From Hahella sp. KA22 (GTDB taxonomy: Bacteria; Pseudomonadota; Gammaproteobacteria; Pseudomonadales; Oleiphilaceae): 64,000 bases of DNA. Where the stretch lies: assembly GCF_004135205.1 (NCBI RefSeq), contig NZ_CP035490.1:6253501-6317500 (forward strand), in the 5' to 3' direction. Below are positions 47,789-56,943 of this stretch, in pieces. The stretch's first letter is position 1, and each line of letters opens with the position of its first letter. The notes under the pieces were generated by a model that saw only the letters and a program-made list of their open reading frames with translations, did not search any database and had not been told where the DNA came from. The position numbers and the translations under genes are program-made.

Positions 47789-49042
47789 TTAGACGCCCAT
47801 AGCCTGACGAATCAGTTCTTTTTTGATGAACGGCGTTTTATTCACCAGCGTTAGTCCTGCATTCCTTACTCCGGCAATCATGGGAGAAGGATGTCCAAAG
47901 CCGCGCTTGAACGCCTCCATCAACGTCATCATGGAAAGATTCCCAGCCTGTCGTCGCCGCTGATAGCGTCGCAACATCTCCTCGTGCCCTAGAGGAATGC
48001 TCCGCCCCAAGGCGCGCCGCGCCTCATCCAGCAAGGCGGCGACATCTTCAAATCCCAGATTGACACCCTGCCCCGCCAAGGGGTGAATCGTATGCGCCGC
48101 ATCGCCAATAAGCACCGCGCCGCCATCAAAGTAACGCTTAGCGTGTCGCTGCCTGAGCGGGAAAGCAAAGCGTCGACTGATATCGACCACTTCCCCCAAC
48201 GCCTGCTCGGAGGCGTCGAATAGAGTCGCTTTGAAGCTGGCGTCGTCCAGCTCCATTAACCTGTCCGCTTCCGTAGAATCCGCCGACCAGACAATGGACG
48301 AGCAACGGTAGTTTTGATCCTGATCCAGTAAAGGCAGCAGAGCTAAAGGGCCTGTGGGCAGAAAACGCTGCCGGGCTGTGAAATCATGAGGGCGGGCAGT
48401 TGTAGTCGTCGCAACAATCGCCTGCTGTCCGTAATCCCATTCCCGAGTCGGGATGTGCAACCACTGACGAATACGGGATAGAGCGCCGTCCGCGCCAACC
48501 AACATTCGGCAGGAAACCGTCTCACCGCTCCCGGTTTCAAGGGAGTAACCAGAAGCATCCGGCTTCAACGCACGCACCTGATCTTTGATGACGTGGATGT
48601 TAGAGCGCTCAGCAATGCGTTTATGTAAAGCGGAGGTCACCACACGGTTTTCGACGATCAACCCCAAGCTGCTTTCATACACTTCCGCCGAGGAAAACAC
48701 TATCCGTCCGCTCCCCGCGCTATCCCAAACGTCCATGTCGGTGTAGCGCAGGCTATATGGCTCTATCTCCGCCCAGACATTCAACTCGCGCAGCAGCTTC
48801 TCACTCGCCAGCGTCAGAGCGCTGACACGGGGGTCAAAGCTGTGCGCGTCATTGCACTTGGGAGGCGTCGCCGTGTTCAGTCCACCAGGATCGATCAGGG
48901 CCACTTCTATATCCAGCGCAGACAAGCCCAATGCGATTGCCGCGCCGACCATGCCGCCGCCAACGACGGCGACAGGAAATTGTGTCTTCACAATAGGAAG
49001 CCTCTGCTTTGCAGATTTCGAATAATCAGTATTCAACGCCAT
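47789..49042 (-). CDS. ubiI: UbiH/COQ6-family FAD monooxygenase, UbiI type
   Basis: A 417-residue flavin hydroxylase. FAD-binding VAVVGGGMVGAAIALGLS at the start, the DGALSRIRQW segment (mid), and the FAD ribose site LIGDAAHTIHPLAGQGVNLGFEDVAAL. The position after pepP-ubiH is that of E. coli ubiI (visC), which adds the C5 hydroxyl of ubiquinone; a ubiF role cannot be excluded. It overlaps ubiH by ten bases. Confidence 0.85.
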   Translation of the reverse strand: MALNTDYSKSAKQRLPIVKTQFPVAVVGGGMVGAAIALGLSALDIEVALIDPGGLNTATPPKCNDAHSFDPRVSALTLASEKLLRELNVWAEIEPYSLRYTDMDVWDSAGSGRIVFSSAEVYESSLGLIVENRVVTSALHKRIAERSNIHVIKDQVRALKPDASGYSLETGSGETVSCRMLVGADGALSRIRQWLHIPTREWDYGQQAIVATTTTARPHDFTARQRFLPTGPLALLPLLDQDQNYRCSSIVWSADSTEADRLMELDDASFKATLFDASEQALGEVVDISRRFAFPLRQRHAKRYFDGGAVLIGDAAHTIHPLAGQGVNLGFEDVAALLDEARRALGRSIPLGHEEMLRRYQRRRQAGNLSMMTLMEAFKRGFGHPSPMIAGVRNAGLTLVNKTPFIKKELIRQAMGV

Positions 49043-50268
49043 TGCGGCGCGCGCTCGGCGACGCCCATGGCATACTCAGCGAACCGGCGTTTCGCTGCAG
49101 GCGCCAAATTCAGGCTGATCAGGCCAAACTGCCTGACGCTCTCCAGCCAGGCGGACTTTTCACCGAATAACTTGATCAGTCCATCACTGGCCGTCACAGT
49201 GCGCTTCTGATCCGCCTGCTGGCGCGCCAGGTACTTGTTCAGTATCGGCAGTCCGCCTAATTCTTCACTGGTGACCGCTTCATTCAACGCTTCCGCCAGA
49301 TGCAGCGCATCCCTCAAAGACAGGTTATATCCCTGTCCCGCCACAGGATGCAGCGTATGCGCTGAGTTACCCAGCAACACCAGTCCTTCTCGAACCTGTT
49401 CCTGGGCAGTTTGCAGCGTAAGCGGGTAATGGTTGATATCACCGACCTGGACAATACGACCTATGCGGTAGCCGATTTGAGATTGCAGCGCCTCAGCGAA
49501 ACCGACCTTGTCCAGAGATAGCAGCCCCTGCAGGCGATTGCTCGGAACTGTCCAGACCACCGCCATGCGATCATTACGCACAGACGCCAGCGGCAAAAAG
49601 GCGACGGCGCCGCCATCAATGAAGCGCTCATACGCGATATTGTCGTGTGAACGGGAAAGGCCCACGTTGACCACCAGCGCATGTTGGCCATAGTCCACGC
49701 GATGGCTGGCGACGCCAAAGCCCTCCGCCAGACTGGAGCGTCCTCCGTCGGCAAGCACCAGCAATCTTCCGACGATATCCCTCTCATGTTCCCCTTCCCG
49801 CAGACGCACCGTCATTCCCTCAGGACAGCACTGCGCAGACACCGCCTCGGCGGGCGCCAGTACGGTCAAGTCCGCCCATCCCTCTAACGAGGCAACGAGA
49901 CTGCGTCCGATGGCCGCATTGGGAACCACATAGCCAAAAGCATCCAGGCCCTGTTCGCTTGCCTGCAGGCGGGTCGCGCCCCATTTGCCCTGTTCGGACA
50001 CATGGATAGTGCTGATGCCTCCGGCGTATGGCGCCATCGCGGACCATACTCCCATACGCTCATAAAGGAGGCGAGAGCCGTGAGACAGCGCAGTGGAGCG
50101 AGCATCGAAACTGGGTGTAAAGGGTCCCTCTGACGAGGTCCGCAAGGAGTGCGCCTCCACCAGCGCCACCTGAAAGCGACGCCGGGAAGACTGCTGTAAG
50201 GCCAAAGCCAGGGTTGCGCCGACCAGACCTCCGCCGACGATAACGATATCGTAGTGACGGGTCATCAT
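49033..50268 (-). CDS. ubiH: 2-Octaprenyl-6-methoxyphenol hydroxylase
   Basis: A 411-residue FAD monooxygenase for a ring hydroxylation of ubiquinone. FAD motif IVIVGGGLVGATLALALQ, ADGGRSSLAEG in the middle, and LLGNSAHTLHPVAGQGYNLSLRDALHL. The start overlaps the pepP stop (ATGA), as in the E. coli pepP-ubiH arrangement. Confidence 0.92.
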   Translation of the reverse strand: MMTRHYDIVIVGGGLVGATLALALQQSSRRRFQVALVEAHSLRTSSEGPFTPSFDARSTALSHGSRLLYERMGVWSAMAPYAGGISTIHVSEQGKWGATRLQASEQGLDAFGYVVPNAAIGRSLVASLEGWADLTVLAPAEAVSAQCCPEGMTVRLREGEHERDIVGRLLVLADGGRSSLAEGFGVASHRVDYGQHALVVNVGLSRSHDNIAYERFIDGGAVAFLPLASVRNDRMAVVWTVPSNRLQGLLSLDKVGFAEALQSQIGYRIGRIVQVGDINHYPLTLQTAQEQVREGLVLLGNSAHTLHPVAGQGYNLSLRDALHLAEALNEAVTSEELGGLPILNKYLARQQADQKRTVTASDGLIKLFGEKSAWLESVRQFGLISLNLAPAAKRRFAEYAMGVAERAPQWR

Positions 50269-51584
50269 TTACCCCGCATCAAGGCCTCAATTTCATCGAC
50301 TTTCTTCGGCGTACCCGAGGTCATGACCTCACCGCCCTGTTTGGTCACGATCACATCGTCTTCGATACGAACGCCAATGCCTTTCCAGCGAGGATCGACA
50401 TCTTCCAATTCCGGCGCAATATAAATACCTGGTTCGACAGTCAGCGCCATACCGGGCTCTAACACCCGCCATTCGCCGCCAACTTTGTAATCGCCGACAT
50501 CATGGACATCCAGGCCCAGCCAGTGCCCCGTGCGGTGCATAAAGAATTTCTTGTAGGCCTCGGTTTCAATCAGCTCACTCAATTCGCCTTTGAGCAGGCC
50601 GATTTCACACAGACCTTCAGTAATCACTTTCAATGCCGCTTCGTGCGGCTGATTCCAATGACGACCGGGACGCACTTCTTTAATGGCTGCTTCCTGAGAC
50701 GCCAGTACGATTTCATAGATGGTGCGCTGTTCCGCGCTGAACTGGCCTGATACCGGAAATGTCCGGGTGATATCAGATGCATAGCAGTCCAGTTCACAAC
50801 CCGCGTCGATCAACACCAGATCGCCGCTCTTCAGCTTGTCGTTATTGGTGACGTAATGAAGAATACAGGCATTCTCACCGCCGCCGACAATACAGTTGTA
50901 CGCCTGCGCCCGCGAGCCTTCACGTAGAAACACGTGCTGAATAGCGGCCTCAAGCTGATACTCATACATCCCCGGCTTACAAATGCGCATGGCTTCGTTA
51001 TGCGCCTCAGCGCTGATACGCGCCGCCTGCTTCATGATTTTGACTTCAGCGGATGACTTGAACAGGCGCATATCATGCAACGTATGTTCCAGCGCCACGA
51101 ACTCTCCGGGCGGATGCGCGCCGTTCTTGATTTTGCTGCGAATGACATTGATCCATTCCATGACCCTGCGATCAAACTTTTCGTCCAGTCCCATGGAGTA
51201 GTAAACCCGCTGCTTACCTTCCAGCAAGCCAGGTAGAATTTCATCAACATCGTCGATGGGGAAGGCGTCATCGAAGAGATACTGTTCGATCGCCCCTTCC
51301 TGTCCCGCCAACTTGCCATTCCAGCGTTCGTAGTCAGGGTTCTTTTCCTTGCAGAACAAAATGGATTCGCCGTGCTCACGCTCGGGGATCAGCACCATTA
51401 CCGCATCCGGTTCCGCAAACCCGCTGAGATAATGAAAGTCACTGTTCTGACGGTAGGGATATTCCGAATCACGATTGCGTACGCGAATTGGCGCCGCGGG
51501 CAGAATGGCGATGCTGTTGGGCGTCATCACATCAAGCAGGTGGCGCCGACGTTTCTGATATTCACGAATCGATAATGCTTGCAC
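50265..51584 (-). CDS. pepP: Xaa-Pro aminopeptidase P
   Basis: A 439-residue metalloprotease that removes an N-terminal residue before proline. N-terminal pseudo-active domain with SEYPYRQNSDFHYLSGF. C-terminal pita-bread domain with dimanganese ligands in IDAGCELDCYASDITRTFP, HRTGHWLGLDVHDVG, LTVEPGIYI and VRIEDD. GTG at 51584 (VQALSIREYQKRR) fits the E. coli N-terminus and has AAGAGAG upstream; a start 14 codons earlier is possible. Confidence 0.93.
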   Translation of the reverse strand: MQALSIREYQKRRRHLLDVMTPNSIAILPAAPIRVRNRDSEYPYRQNSDFHYLSGFAEPDAVMVLIPEREHGESILFCKEKNPDYERWNGKLAGQEGAIEQYLFDDAFPIDDVDEILPGLLEGKQRVYYSMGLDEKFDRRVMEWINVIRSKIKNGAHPPGEFVALEHTLHDMRLFKSSAEVKIMKQAARISAEAHNEAMRICKPGMYEYQLEAAIQHVFLREGSRAQAYNCIVGGGENACILHYVTNNDKLKSGDLVLIDAGCELDCYASDITRTFPVSGQFSAEQRTIYEIVLASQEAAIKEVRPGRHWNQPHEAALKVITEGLCEIGLLKGELSELIETEAYKKFFMHRTGHWLGLDVHDVGDYKVGGEWRVLEPGMALTVEPGIYIAPELEDVDPRWKGIGVRIEDDVIVTKQGGEVMTSGTPKKVDEIEALMRGK

Positions 51585-51664
51585 GTCTATCTCTCTTAAA
51601 CTTTTAGTTATCCATATATGGCGCACATCCGTACAAACTGCCGGCGGGCCTTGTCCTTGGGCCG

Positions 51665-52228
51665 TTAATGTAGCGTTTTCTTTTCCGGGGCGGCGTTCTT
51701 TTTGGCTGCGGTAAGTTCCTGCAACACATTCAACGCAGCCACTTTTACAAATTCAGTCAGCTCCAGCAGTTCTCTTTCATCCTGCTCGTCGCCATCCACC
51801 TCTGGGTCCACTTCGCCGATATCCACCAGATCCTGAAGAATTTCCTGAACATCCGCCGAGCAGGAGGACAAGCCGCTACCCAAGACAGACGTCAGCCCCT
51901 CGACGAAGCCCCTGCACCAGTCCGCCAGCGCCGCAACGCGCAGCGAACATTCAACAGCGTCTTCCGGCAACCAGGGCTGAAAGCTCATATTATCCTGCAT
52001 CAGCGCCGCTTCCGCGTAGCCGTATACGGCTTTGAAAGCCGCTTGCAGATTTTCTTCAATCGCATTGACGCTGCCGGCGAAACGCTGCGTGTAGCTCCAC
52101 CAGTCATTATCCTGCGCCCGATCTCCCGCAGCCATTCTTCCACACCAGAGACCGTGAACTCCTGCTGGAGTGGCGTCTGCGTCGATGCGGTTTAATAGTT
52201 GTTGCAGGGCATGGTAGGGTTGGGACAT
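51665..52228 (-). CDS. ygfB: YgfB / UPF0149 family protein
   Basis: A 187-residue helical protein of the UPF0149 family, with GVHGLWCGRMAAGD near the N-terminus, WCRGFVEGLTSVLG in the middle and an acidic C-terminal segment DGDEQDERELLELTEFVKV. Its presence upstream of pepP-ubiH-ubiI is the normal order. In Pseudomonas aeruginosa YgfB has been linked to beta-lactam tolerance through ampDh3. GGAG precedes the ATG by ten bases. Confidence 0.9.
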   Translation of the reverse strand: MSQPYHALQQLLNRIDADATPAGVHGLWCGRMAAGDRAQDNDWWSYTQRFAGSVNAIEENLQAAFKAVYGYAEAALMQDNMSFQPWLPEDAVECSLRVAALADWCRGFVEGLTSVLGSGLSSCSADVQEILQDLVDIGEVDPEVDGDEQDERELLELTEFVKVAALNVLQELTAAKKNAAPEKKTLH

Positions 52229-52675
52229 TCGTTTAACTCTCCAGTCGGGCGGAAACCACCCGCTTCCAAAGGTTTAGCCAATATCACTCGCAACGGCGAA
52301 TGGCGTAACCTTATTAAATAGAATTCATTTGGCAAAAACGCCCGCTCTGCTTTAATAAAGCGCATCGGGCGCAATTGAATATATATGCGACGGCTCAAGC
52401 TTTCGCCATCATGTTTTTTACGGTTCTGACGTCAACTTTATCAGGATCGACTCACGCCAGAATAATGCTGTGTATGCTAACATGACGCCCACTTACATCG
52501 CCACGCGGGTGCGCACGTTGACCCCCTTACATCGGCGACTTATATTTAATTGGACGCCCATGCGCCTACAGTTTGGTTTTCTAACATTTTTCCACTTTGA
52601 TTTGCGTCCGTCATAAGTCGAGTCATGTTAGAAAACTCTTCCTGAAGAACCCTAGCAATACCACTGGAAAAACTT
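52229..52675. other. Divergent promoter region with inverted repeats
   Basis: Spacer between ygfB and the ZapB-like gene with no gene. A 12-base perfect inverted repeat GTTTTCTAACAT (52576-52587) / ATGTTAGAAAAC (52625-52636) lies in the probable leader of the ZapB-like transcript, with a further CTAACATGAC at about 52477. Confidence 0.5.
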
Positions 52676-52882
52676 ATGGATGTTTCTCAGTTGCAGCAGT
52701 TAAGCGATAAAATTGACCGCCTGATACAGAAGTGCAAACAGCTCGAAGCAGATAATCAGGCGCTACGCCAGCTGCAGGAAGACTGGCAAAAGGAACGCAT
52801 GCAACTATTACAGAAAAACGATCTGGCCCGCTCCAAAATCGAGGCCATGATCAGTCGTTTGAAAGCTTTGGAGCAACGTTAA
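52676..52882 (+). CDS. ZapB-like small coiled-coil protein (TIGR02449 type)
   Basis: A 68-residue protein almost entirely coiled coil (LQQLSDKIDRLIQKCKQLEA and onward), with the family-typical end SRLKALEQR. It lies one base before zapA and is co-transcribed. TIGR02449 proteins next to zapA are probably cell-division scaffold partners, like ZapB in E. coli; this is inference. Confidence 0.85.
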   Translation: MDVSQLQQLSDKIDRLIQKCKQLEADNQALRQLQEDWQKERMQLLQKNDLARSKIEAMISRLKALEQR

Positions 52883-53169
52883 TGAGTCGCACCAACAACA
52901 CCGCCACCGTCACTATTCTGGACAAGGAGTACTTGGTCGCCTGTCCTCCGGAAGCGCAACGCCAACTGGAAGACGCTGCGCGGGCGCTGGATCAGAAAAT
53001 GAAAGAAATCCGTGCATCGGGAAAAGTCTACGGCACCGAGAGAATTGCGGTCATGGCCGCCCTGAACCTGACGTATGATCTAATGCAGCAAGGGCAGAAG
53101 ACCGAGCAGGTCTCTACCACCCTAAGCACGCTTCATGAAAAGCTGGATGCCGCATTGAGAAATAAATAA
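52882..53169 (+). CDS. zapA: Cell division protein ZapA
   Basis: A 95-residue protein binding and bundling FtsZ. It begins with beta segments TATVTILDKEYLVACPPEAQRQLEDAARALD, then GTERIAVMAALNLTYDLM and a coiled-coil C-terminal part. It overlaps the ZapB-like gene by one base and precedes 6S RNA. Confidence 0.93.
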   Translation: MSRTNNTATVTILDKEYLVACPPEAQRQLEDAARALDQKMKEIRASGKVYGTERIAVMAALNLTYDLMQQGQKTEQVSTTLSTLHEKLDAALRNK

Positions 53170-53270
53170 CTTTACAAAACATACAATTACGTAATCAAAA
53201 AAGAAAAAAATATTGAATATTCCTGGTTCACCCCACTGCTTTTTTTACATTTTTCGTTATAATAGGACCC

Positions 53271-53455
53271 AAGCTCCCTGAACTGCTCGCCAGTCAGATA
53301 CGTCCTCGAGCCGATGAATTTTATTATTGGTTACCTCCTGCGAGTGATGTGTGCAAGTCCCTCTTGAAGGGAAAGCCTAATTCATTCCAGCGGTTACCTC
53401 CTTGAACCAAAGGGTTCAAGGGCCACGTCAGACAGCGGCTGTCTCGGGGAGTTTA
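53271..53455 (+). ncRNA. ssrS: 6S RNA
   Basis: Between zapA and ygfA, the normal place. The conserved 3' stem-loop CTTGAACCAAAGGGTTCAAG (53401-53420) is nearly the E. coli sequence, and CTCCCTGA at the 5' end pairs with TCGGGGAG at the 3' end to close the rod. A TATAAT box at 53258-53263 sets the start at about 53270. It binds sigma70-RNA polymerase and represses it in stationary phase. The ends are estimates from pairing and -10 placement. Confidence 0.93.
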
Positions 53456-53466
53456 CTTTTTCTGCT

Positions 53467-54066
53467 ATGAATAAAGCGTCTATTCGTCGCGCCATGCGTA
53501 AAAAGCGCAGAGCGCTGACACCCGCCCAACAACGCACCGCCGCCTCCGGCTTGCGAAAATCACTTAACTCAGCCGTCCATCTCAGTCGTAGCGCCCGTTG
53601 GGGTCTATATCTCGCCAACGACGGGGAAATCAATCCGCTTCCAACTATTCAGCGCCTGTGGCGTAGAAAAAAAGCCTGCTACCTCCCCGTGTTACACCCG
53701 CTCTACCACAACCGGCTATGGTTCGTTCGGTATCAGCCCGGAGCCAAACTCAAACCCAACAAATATGGCATCCCTGAACCTGTACTGCGAGGAGCCAAAC
53801 GAGTTCCGCCCTGGTCATTGGATGTGGTGTGCTTTCCATTAGTCGCGTTTGATAAACAAGGGAACCGATTGGGAATGGGAGGGGGTTATTATGATCGCAC
53901 CTTCGCGGATCGCAGGGTCATCATCAGAAGGCCGAAATTGATTGGGTTCGCTCATCATTTCCAGCAGCTTCCAGAGTTGCCTCACGAACCTTGGGACATT
54001 CCACTCTCTGCTGTCGCCACGGACCAACAATTACTCCGCTTTAGAAACAAAAAAGCCCTGCGTTAA
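53467..54066 (+). CDS. ygfA: 5-Formyltetrahydrofolate cyclo-ligase
   Basis: A 199-residue enzyme turning 5-formyl-THF into 5,10-methenyl-THF with ATP. N-terminal RRAMRKKRRALTP, then DVVCFPLVAFDKQGNRLGMGGGYYDRTFAD, which forms the folate/ATP site. It starts 12 bases after the 6S RNA; in E. coli the two are co-transcribed. Confidence 0.94.
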   Translation: MNKASIRRAMRKKRRALTPAQQRTAASGLRKSLNSAVHLSRSARWGLYLANDGEINPLPTIQRLWRRKKACYLPVLHPLYHNRLWFVRYQPGAKLKPNKYGIPEPVLRGAKRVPPWSLDVVCFPLVAFDKQGNRLGMGGGYYDRTFADRRVIIRRPKLIGFAHHFQQLPELPHEPWDIPLSAVATDQQLLRFRNKKALR

Positions 54067-54073
54067 CAGGGCT
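54054..54073. terminator. Bidirectional terminator between ygfA and the small membrane protein
   Basis: AGCCCTG, CGTTAA loop, CAGGGCT. On the minus strand it is followed by six T inside the ygfA end; on the plus strand only by ATTT. It serves the minus-strand small gene best. Confidence 0.65.
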
Positions 54074-54099
54074 ATTTCGGATCGTCGGGAAGACAGGGA

Positions 54100-54243
54100 C
54101 TAATTAACGTCCTCGCCAGCGACGGAAACATATGTGGGCGACGTACGTGCTTCCTTGTGGCCAAAGGTTGTGAAGCCGCTGACGACCAACCCAAGGCAAA
54201 ATACGATCACAAGCGTAAGCATGACGTCAGGCTTGCGCTTCAT
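54100..54243 (-). CDS. Small membrane protein, 47 residues
   Basis: Starts at ATG (54243) with GGGGG five to six bases upstream and ends at TAG (54102-54100). It reads MKRKPDVMLTLVIVFCLGLV followed by VSGFTTFGHKEARTS: a positively charged N-terminus, one transmembrane helix (~8-27) and a short polar tail, with its own terminator downstream. Similar small MKRKPD proteins occur in Pseudomonas as conserved hypotheticals, as far as I recall. Function unknown. Confidence 0.75.
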   Translation of the reverse strand: MKRKPDVMLTLVIVFCLGLVVSGFTTFGHKEARTSPTYVSVAGEDVN

Positions 54244-54413
54244 GCATCCCCCTAATTTTCATTGGCGTTTTTTAATTTTATAAATCAGACAAATAGGTAA
54301 TTGTCTTAACTTGAAATTATAGAAAAGTATTGTAACTCCTGCCTGATTTAAATCAAAGCTTTAAAACGCAATAGTGTGACCGTTTCTGCCTTTACATTAA
54401 AACCTCTTAATTA

Positions 54414-55931
54414 TCAGGCGCCTAGAAACAGTTTGTAGGCAGGGTTATTGGTTTCCTCCCAATACCTGAAACCAACGGTATCCAGCATTTTCCGGAACTC
54501 CGTCATTTCGTCATCGTTCACTTGCGCGCCCATTAAAACACGACTATAAGCGGCGCCATGATTACGATAATGAAACATGGTGATATTCCAGCGTGCGCCA
54601 AACGCCATAAGGAACTTCATCAACGCTCCAGGACGCTCTGGAAACTCAAAACGGAAAACCTTCTCGTTGGTTAACGCCGGCGAGTGCCCGCCCACCATAT
54701 GGCGGATGTGCATTTTGGCGACTTCGTTATCAGTGAGATCAAGCACCGAGTAACCTTTTTCCTCCAACGCGCCAACCAGCTCTTTGCGCTCTTCCAGACC
54801 GGAGCTGATCTGAACGCCTACAAAGATTTGCGCTTCTGTCGCATCACAATAACGATAGTTAAACTCGGTGATATTACGGCGGCTTAACGCCTGAATGAAA
54901 CGCTTGTAACTGCCTGGGCGCTCTGGGATTCTCACCGCCAGAATCGCCTCACGCTCTTCACCGACTTCGGTGCGCTCAGTGATGTAACCCAGACGGTCGA
55001 AGTTCATGTTCGCGCCGCTTACGATGGCGATCAGGTTTTGATCCTGAATTTTTTCTCTCGCCACGTACTTCTTCAAACCGGCAATGGCCAATGCGCCAGC
55101 TGGCTCCGCGATAGAGCGGGTATCCTCAAAGACATCTTTAATGCCCGCGCAGATTTCATCTGTGGAGACAAGAACGACTTCATCCACATACTGACGACAA
55201 ACTTCCCAAGGAGCCTTGCCAATCTGTTTGACGGCGACGCCATCGGCGAAGATGCCCACTTCCGGCAACGTCACCCGCTTGCCCGCCTTCAATGCAGCAT
55301 GGAGGCAGTTGGAGTCTTCCGGCTCCACGCCTATGACTTTGACATCGGGACGCAGATATTTGATGTACGCCGCTACGCCGGCGATTAAACCGCCGCCGCC
55401 AACGGGAACGAACACCGCATGAATAGGAGACGTGTGTTGCCACATAATCTCCATGCCCACCGTACCCTGCCCCGCAATCACCTCTTCGTCGTCATAGGGA
55501 GGTATGTAGATGTAGCCTTTTTCTTTGACCAGCGTTTGCGCATGCGCCGCCGCTTCGTCAAAGGCGTCCCCTTTCAGCACCACTTTCGCGCCCTTCGCCC
55601 GCACGGAATTTACTTTGATTTCCGGCGTGGTTTGCGGCATCACAATTGTCGCTTTGACGCCCAACTTTTGCGCCGCCAGCGCCAGCCCTTGGGCGTGGTT
55701 GCCCGCAGACGCCGCAATCACGCCTTTTTCTTTAGCAATCGCTGAAAGTTGGGCCAGCTTGTTATAGGCGCCGCGCAACTTGAAAGAGAAAACAGGCTGC
55801 AGGTCCTCACGCTTCAATAAAATATGATTATTGAACCTGTGGCTCAGCAGGTGGGCCGACTCCAAAGGAGACTCTATCGCAACATCATAGACTTTGGCGT
55901 CCAGGATCTTTTTTATATATCGGTGGGGCAT
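54414..55931 (-). CDS. ilvA: Threonine ammonia-lyase, biosynthetic
   Basis: A 505-residue PLP enzyme converting threonine to 2-oxobutyrate for isoleucine. The PLP lysine lies in VFSFKLRGAYNKLAQL, the AGNHAQG segment follows, and GGGGLIAGVA binds phosphate. Two C-terminal ACT-like domains (~330-505) give isoleucine and valine control. Length is that of the IlvA type, not the shorter catabolic TdcB. Confidence 0.96.
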   Translation of the reverse strand: MPHRYIKKILDAKVYDVAIESPLESAHLLSHRFNNHILLKREDLQPVFSFKLRGAYNKLAQLSAIAKEKGVIAASAGNHAQGLALAAQKLGVKATIVMPQTTPEIKVNSVRAKGAKVVLKGDAFDEAAAHAQTLVKEKGYIYIPPYDDEEVIAGQGTVGMEIMWQHTSPIHAVFVPVGGGGLIAGVAAYIKYLRPDVKVIGVEPEDSNCLHAALKAGKRVTLPEVGIFADGVAVKQIGKAPWEVCRQYVDEVVLVSTDEICAGIKDVFEDTRSIAEPAGALAIAGLKKYVAREKIQDQNLIAIVSGANMNFDRLGYITERTEVGEEREAILAVRIPERPGSYKRFIQALSRRNITEFNYRYCDATEAQIFVGVQISSGLEERKELVGALEEKGYSVLDLTDNEVAKMHIRHMVGGHSPALTNEKVFRFEFPERPGALMKFLMAFGARWNITMFHYRNHGAAYSRVLMGAQVNDDEMTEFRKMLDTVGFRYWEETNNPAYKLFLGA

Positions 55932-56052
55932 GATGGGAACTTACTAAGTCGCTAGCGGAATTAAGCGCCAAATAATATCGGCATTACGGACCCAACGTCT
56001 ACTATTGATAGGATGCGAAGTCTATAATTCCCCAATTTTTGAGGGCGGGCTT

Positions 56053-56730
56053 ATGAACCAGGACGAACTAAAGCAGGCAGTCGCAAAAGCGGCGTTGGAA
56101 TACATCAAACCCCATCTGCAGACAGATACCATTCTTGGTATCGGGACAGGCTCCACGGCCAACTATTTTATCGACGCCTTGGCGGAAGTAAGAACTCAGT
56201 TCGAGGGCGCGGTCGCCAGCTCAGAGGCTTCCGCCGAACGTTTGAAGAAACACAATATTCCCGTCTATGAACTTAACGCCGTTTCCGGCCTGGAGTTCTA
56301 TATCGACGGCGCAGACGAAACCAACCCACGCCTGGAGTTGATCAAAGGCGGCGGCGCCGCGTTGACGCGAGAGAAAATTGTCGCCGCCAACGCCAAAACC
56401 TTTATCTGTATCGCCGACGAATCTAAATGGGTGGATGTACTTGGCGATTTCCCATTGCCAATAGAAGTTATCCCCATGGCGCGCAGCTATGTAGCAAGGG
56501 AGTTGGTTAAGCTGGGCGGCGACCCGGTCTACCGCGAAGGCTGTGTGACGGATAATGGCAATATTATTCTGGACGTGTTCAACCTGCGTATTCTGGAGCC
56601 CGTAAAACTGGAGCAACAGATCAATCAAATCACTGGCGTGGTCACCAACGGCCTGTTCGCCATGCGCCCTGCTGACGTACTCCTGCTGGGATCACAGGAA
56701 GGCGTAAAAACTATCAAGGTTGACGCCTGA
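56053..56730 (+). CDS. rpiA: Ribose-5-phosphate isomerase A
   Basis: A 225-residue pentose-phosphate enzyme. [14 protein letters not shown] near residue 35, [25 protein letters not shown] with the catalytic Glu and Asp, and [20 protein letters not shown]. The start at ATG 56053 follows GAGGG. It is divergent from ilvA, which is common in gammaproteobacteria. Confidence 0.95.
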   Translation: MNQDELKQAVAKAALEYIKPHLQTDTILGIGTGSTANYFIDALAEVRTQFEGAVASSEASAERLKKHNIPVYELNAVSGLEFYIDGADETNPRLELIKGGGAALTREKIVAANAKTFICIADESKWVDVLGDFPLPIEVIPMARSYVARELVKLGGDPVYREGCVTDNGNIILDVFNLRILEPVKLEQQINQITGVVTNGLFAMRPADVLLLGSQEGVKTIKVDA

Positions 56731-56870
56731 TTTAGTCTGGCGCGCGCCATCTAGCCAGGGCCGCGCCATTCGCTCCCTCCCTTCTGTTGCAGTCTCGTTT
56801 ACAGATCTCTCCTGTTTCTTTGATGTATCCACAGCGCTCCCCCCTTTTAAATCATCCAAGCCCCCACAAA

Positions 56871-56888
56871 AAACAAGCGCTTGCTTGG
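56871..56888. promoter_or_regulatory. Candidate TetR-type operator before the acyl-CoA dehydrogenase
   Basis: AAACAAGCGCTTGCTTGG contains the perfect palindrome CAAGCGCTTG (56874-56883), with near-symmetric flanks. Such palindromes are common TetR-family operators ahead of fatty-acid oxidation genes. Confidence 0.45.
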
Positions 56889-56943
56889 TTTTAAATTGAT
56901 CGATAAGCTGAGCCCTGATAACAACTAGATATGGGACTTGCGC

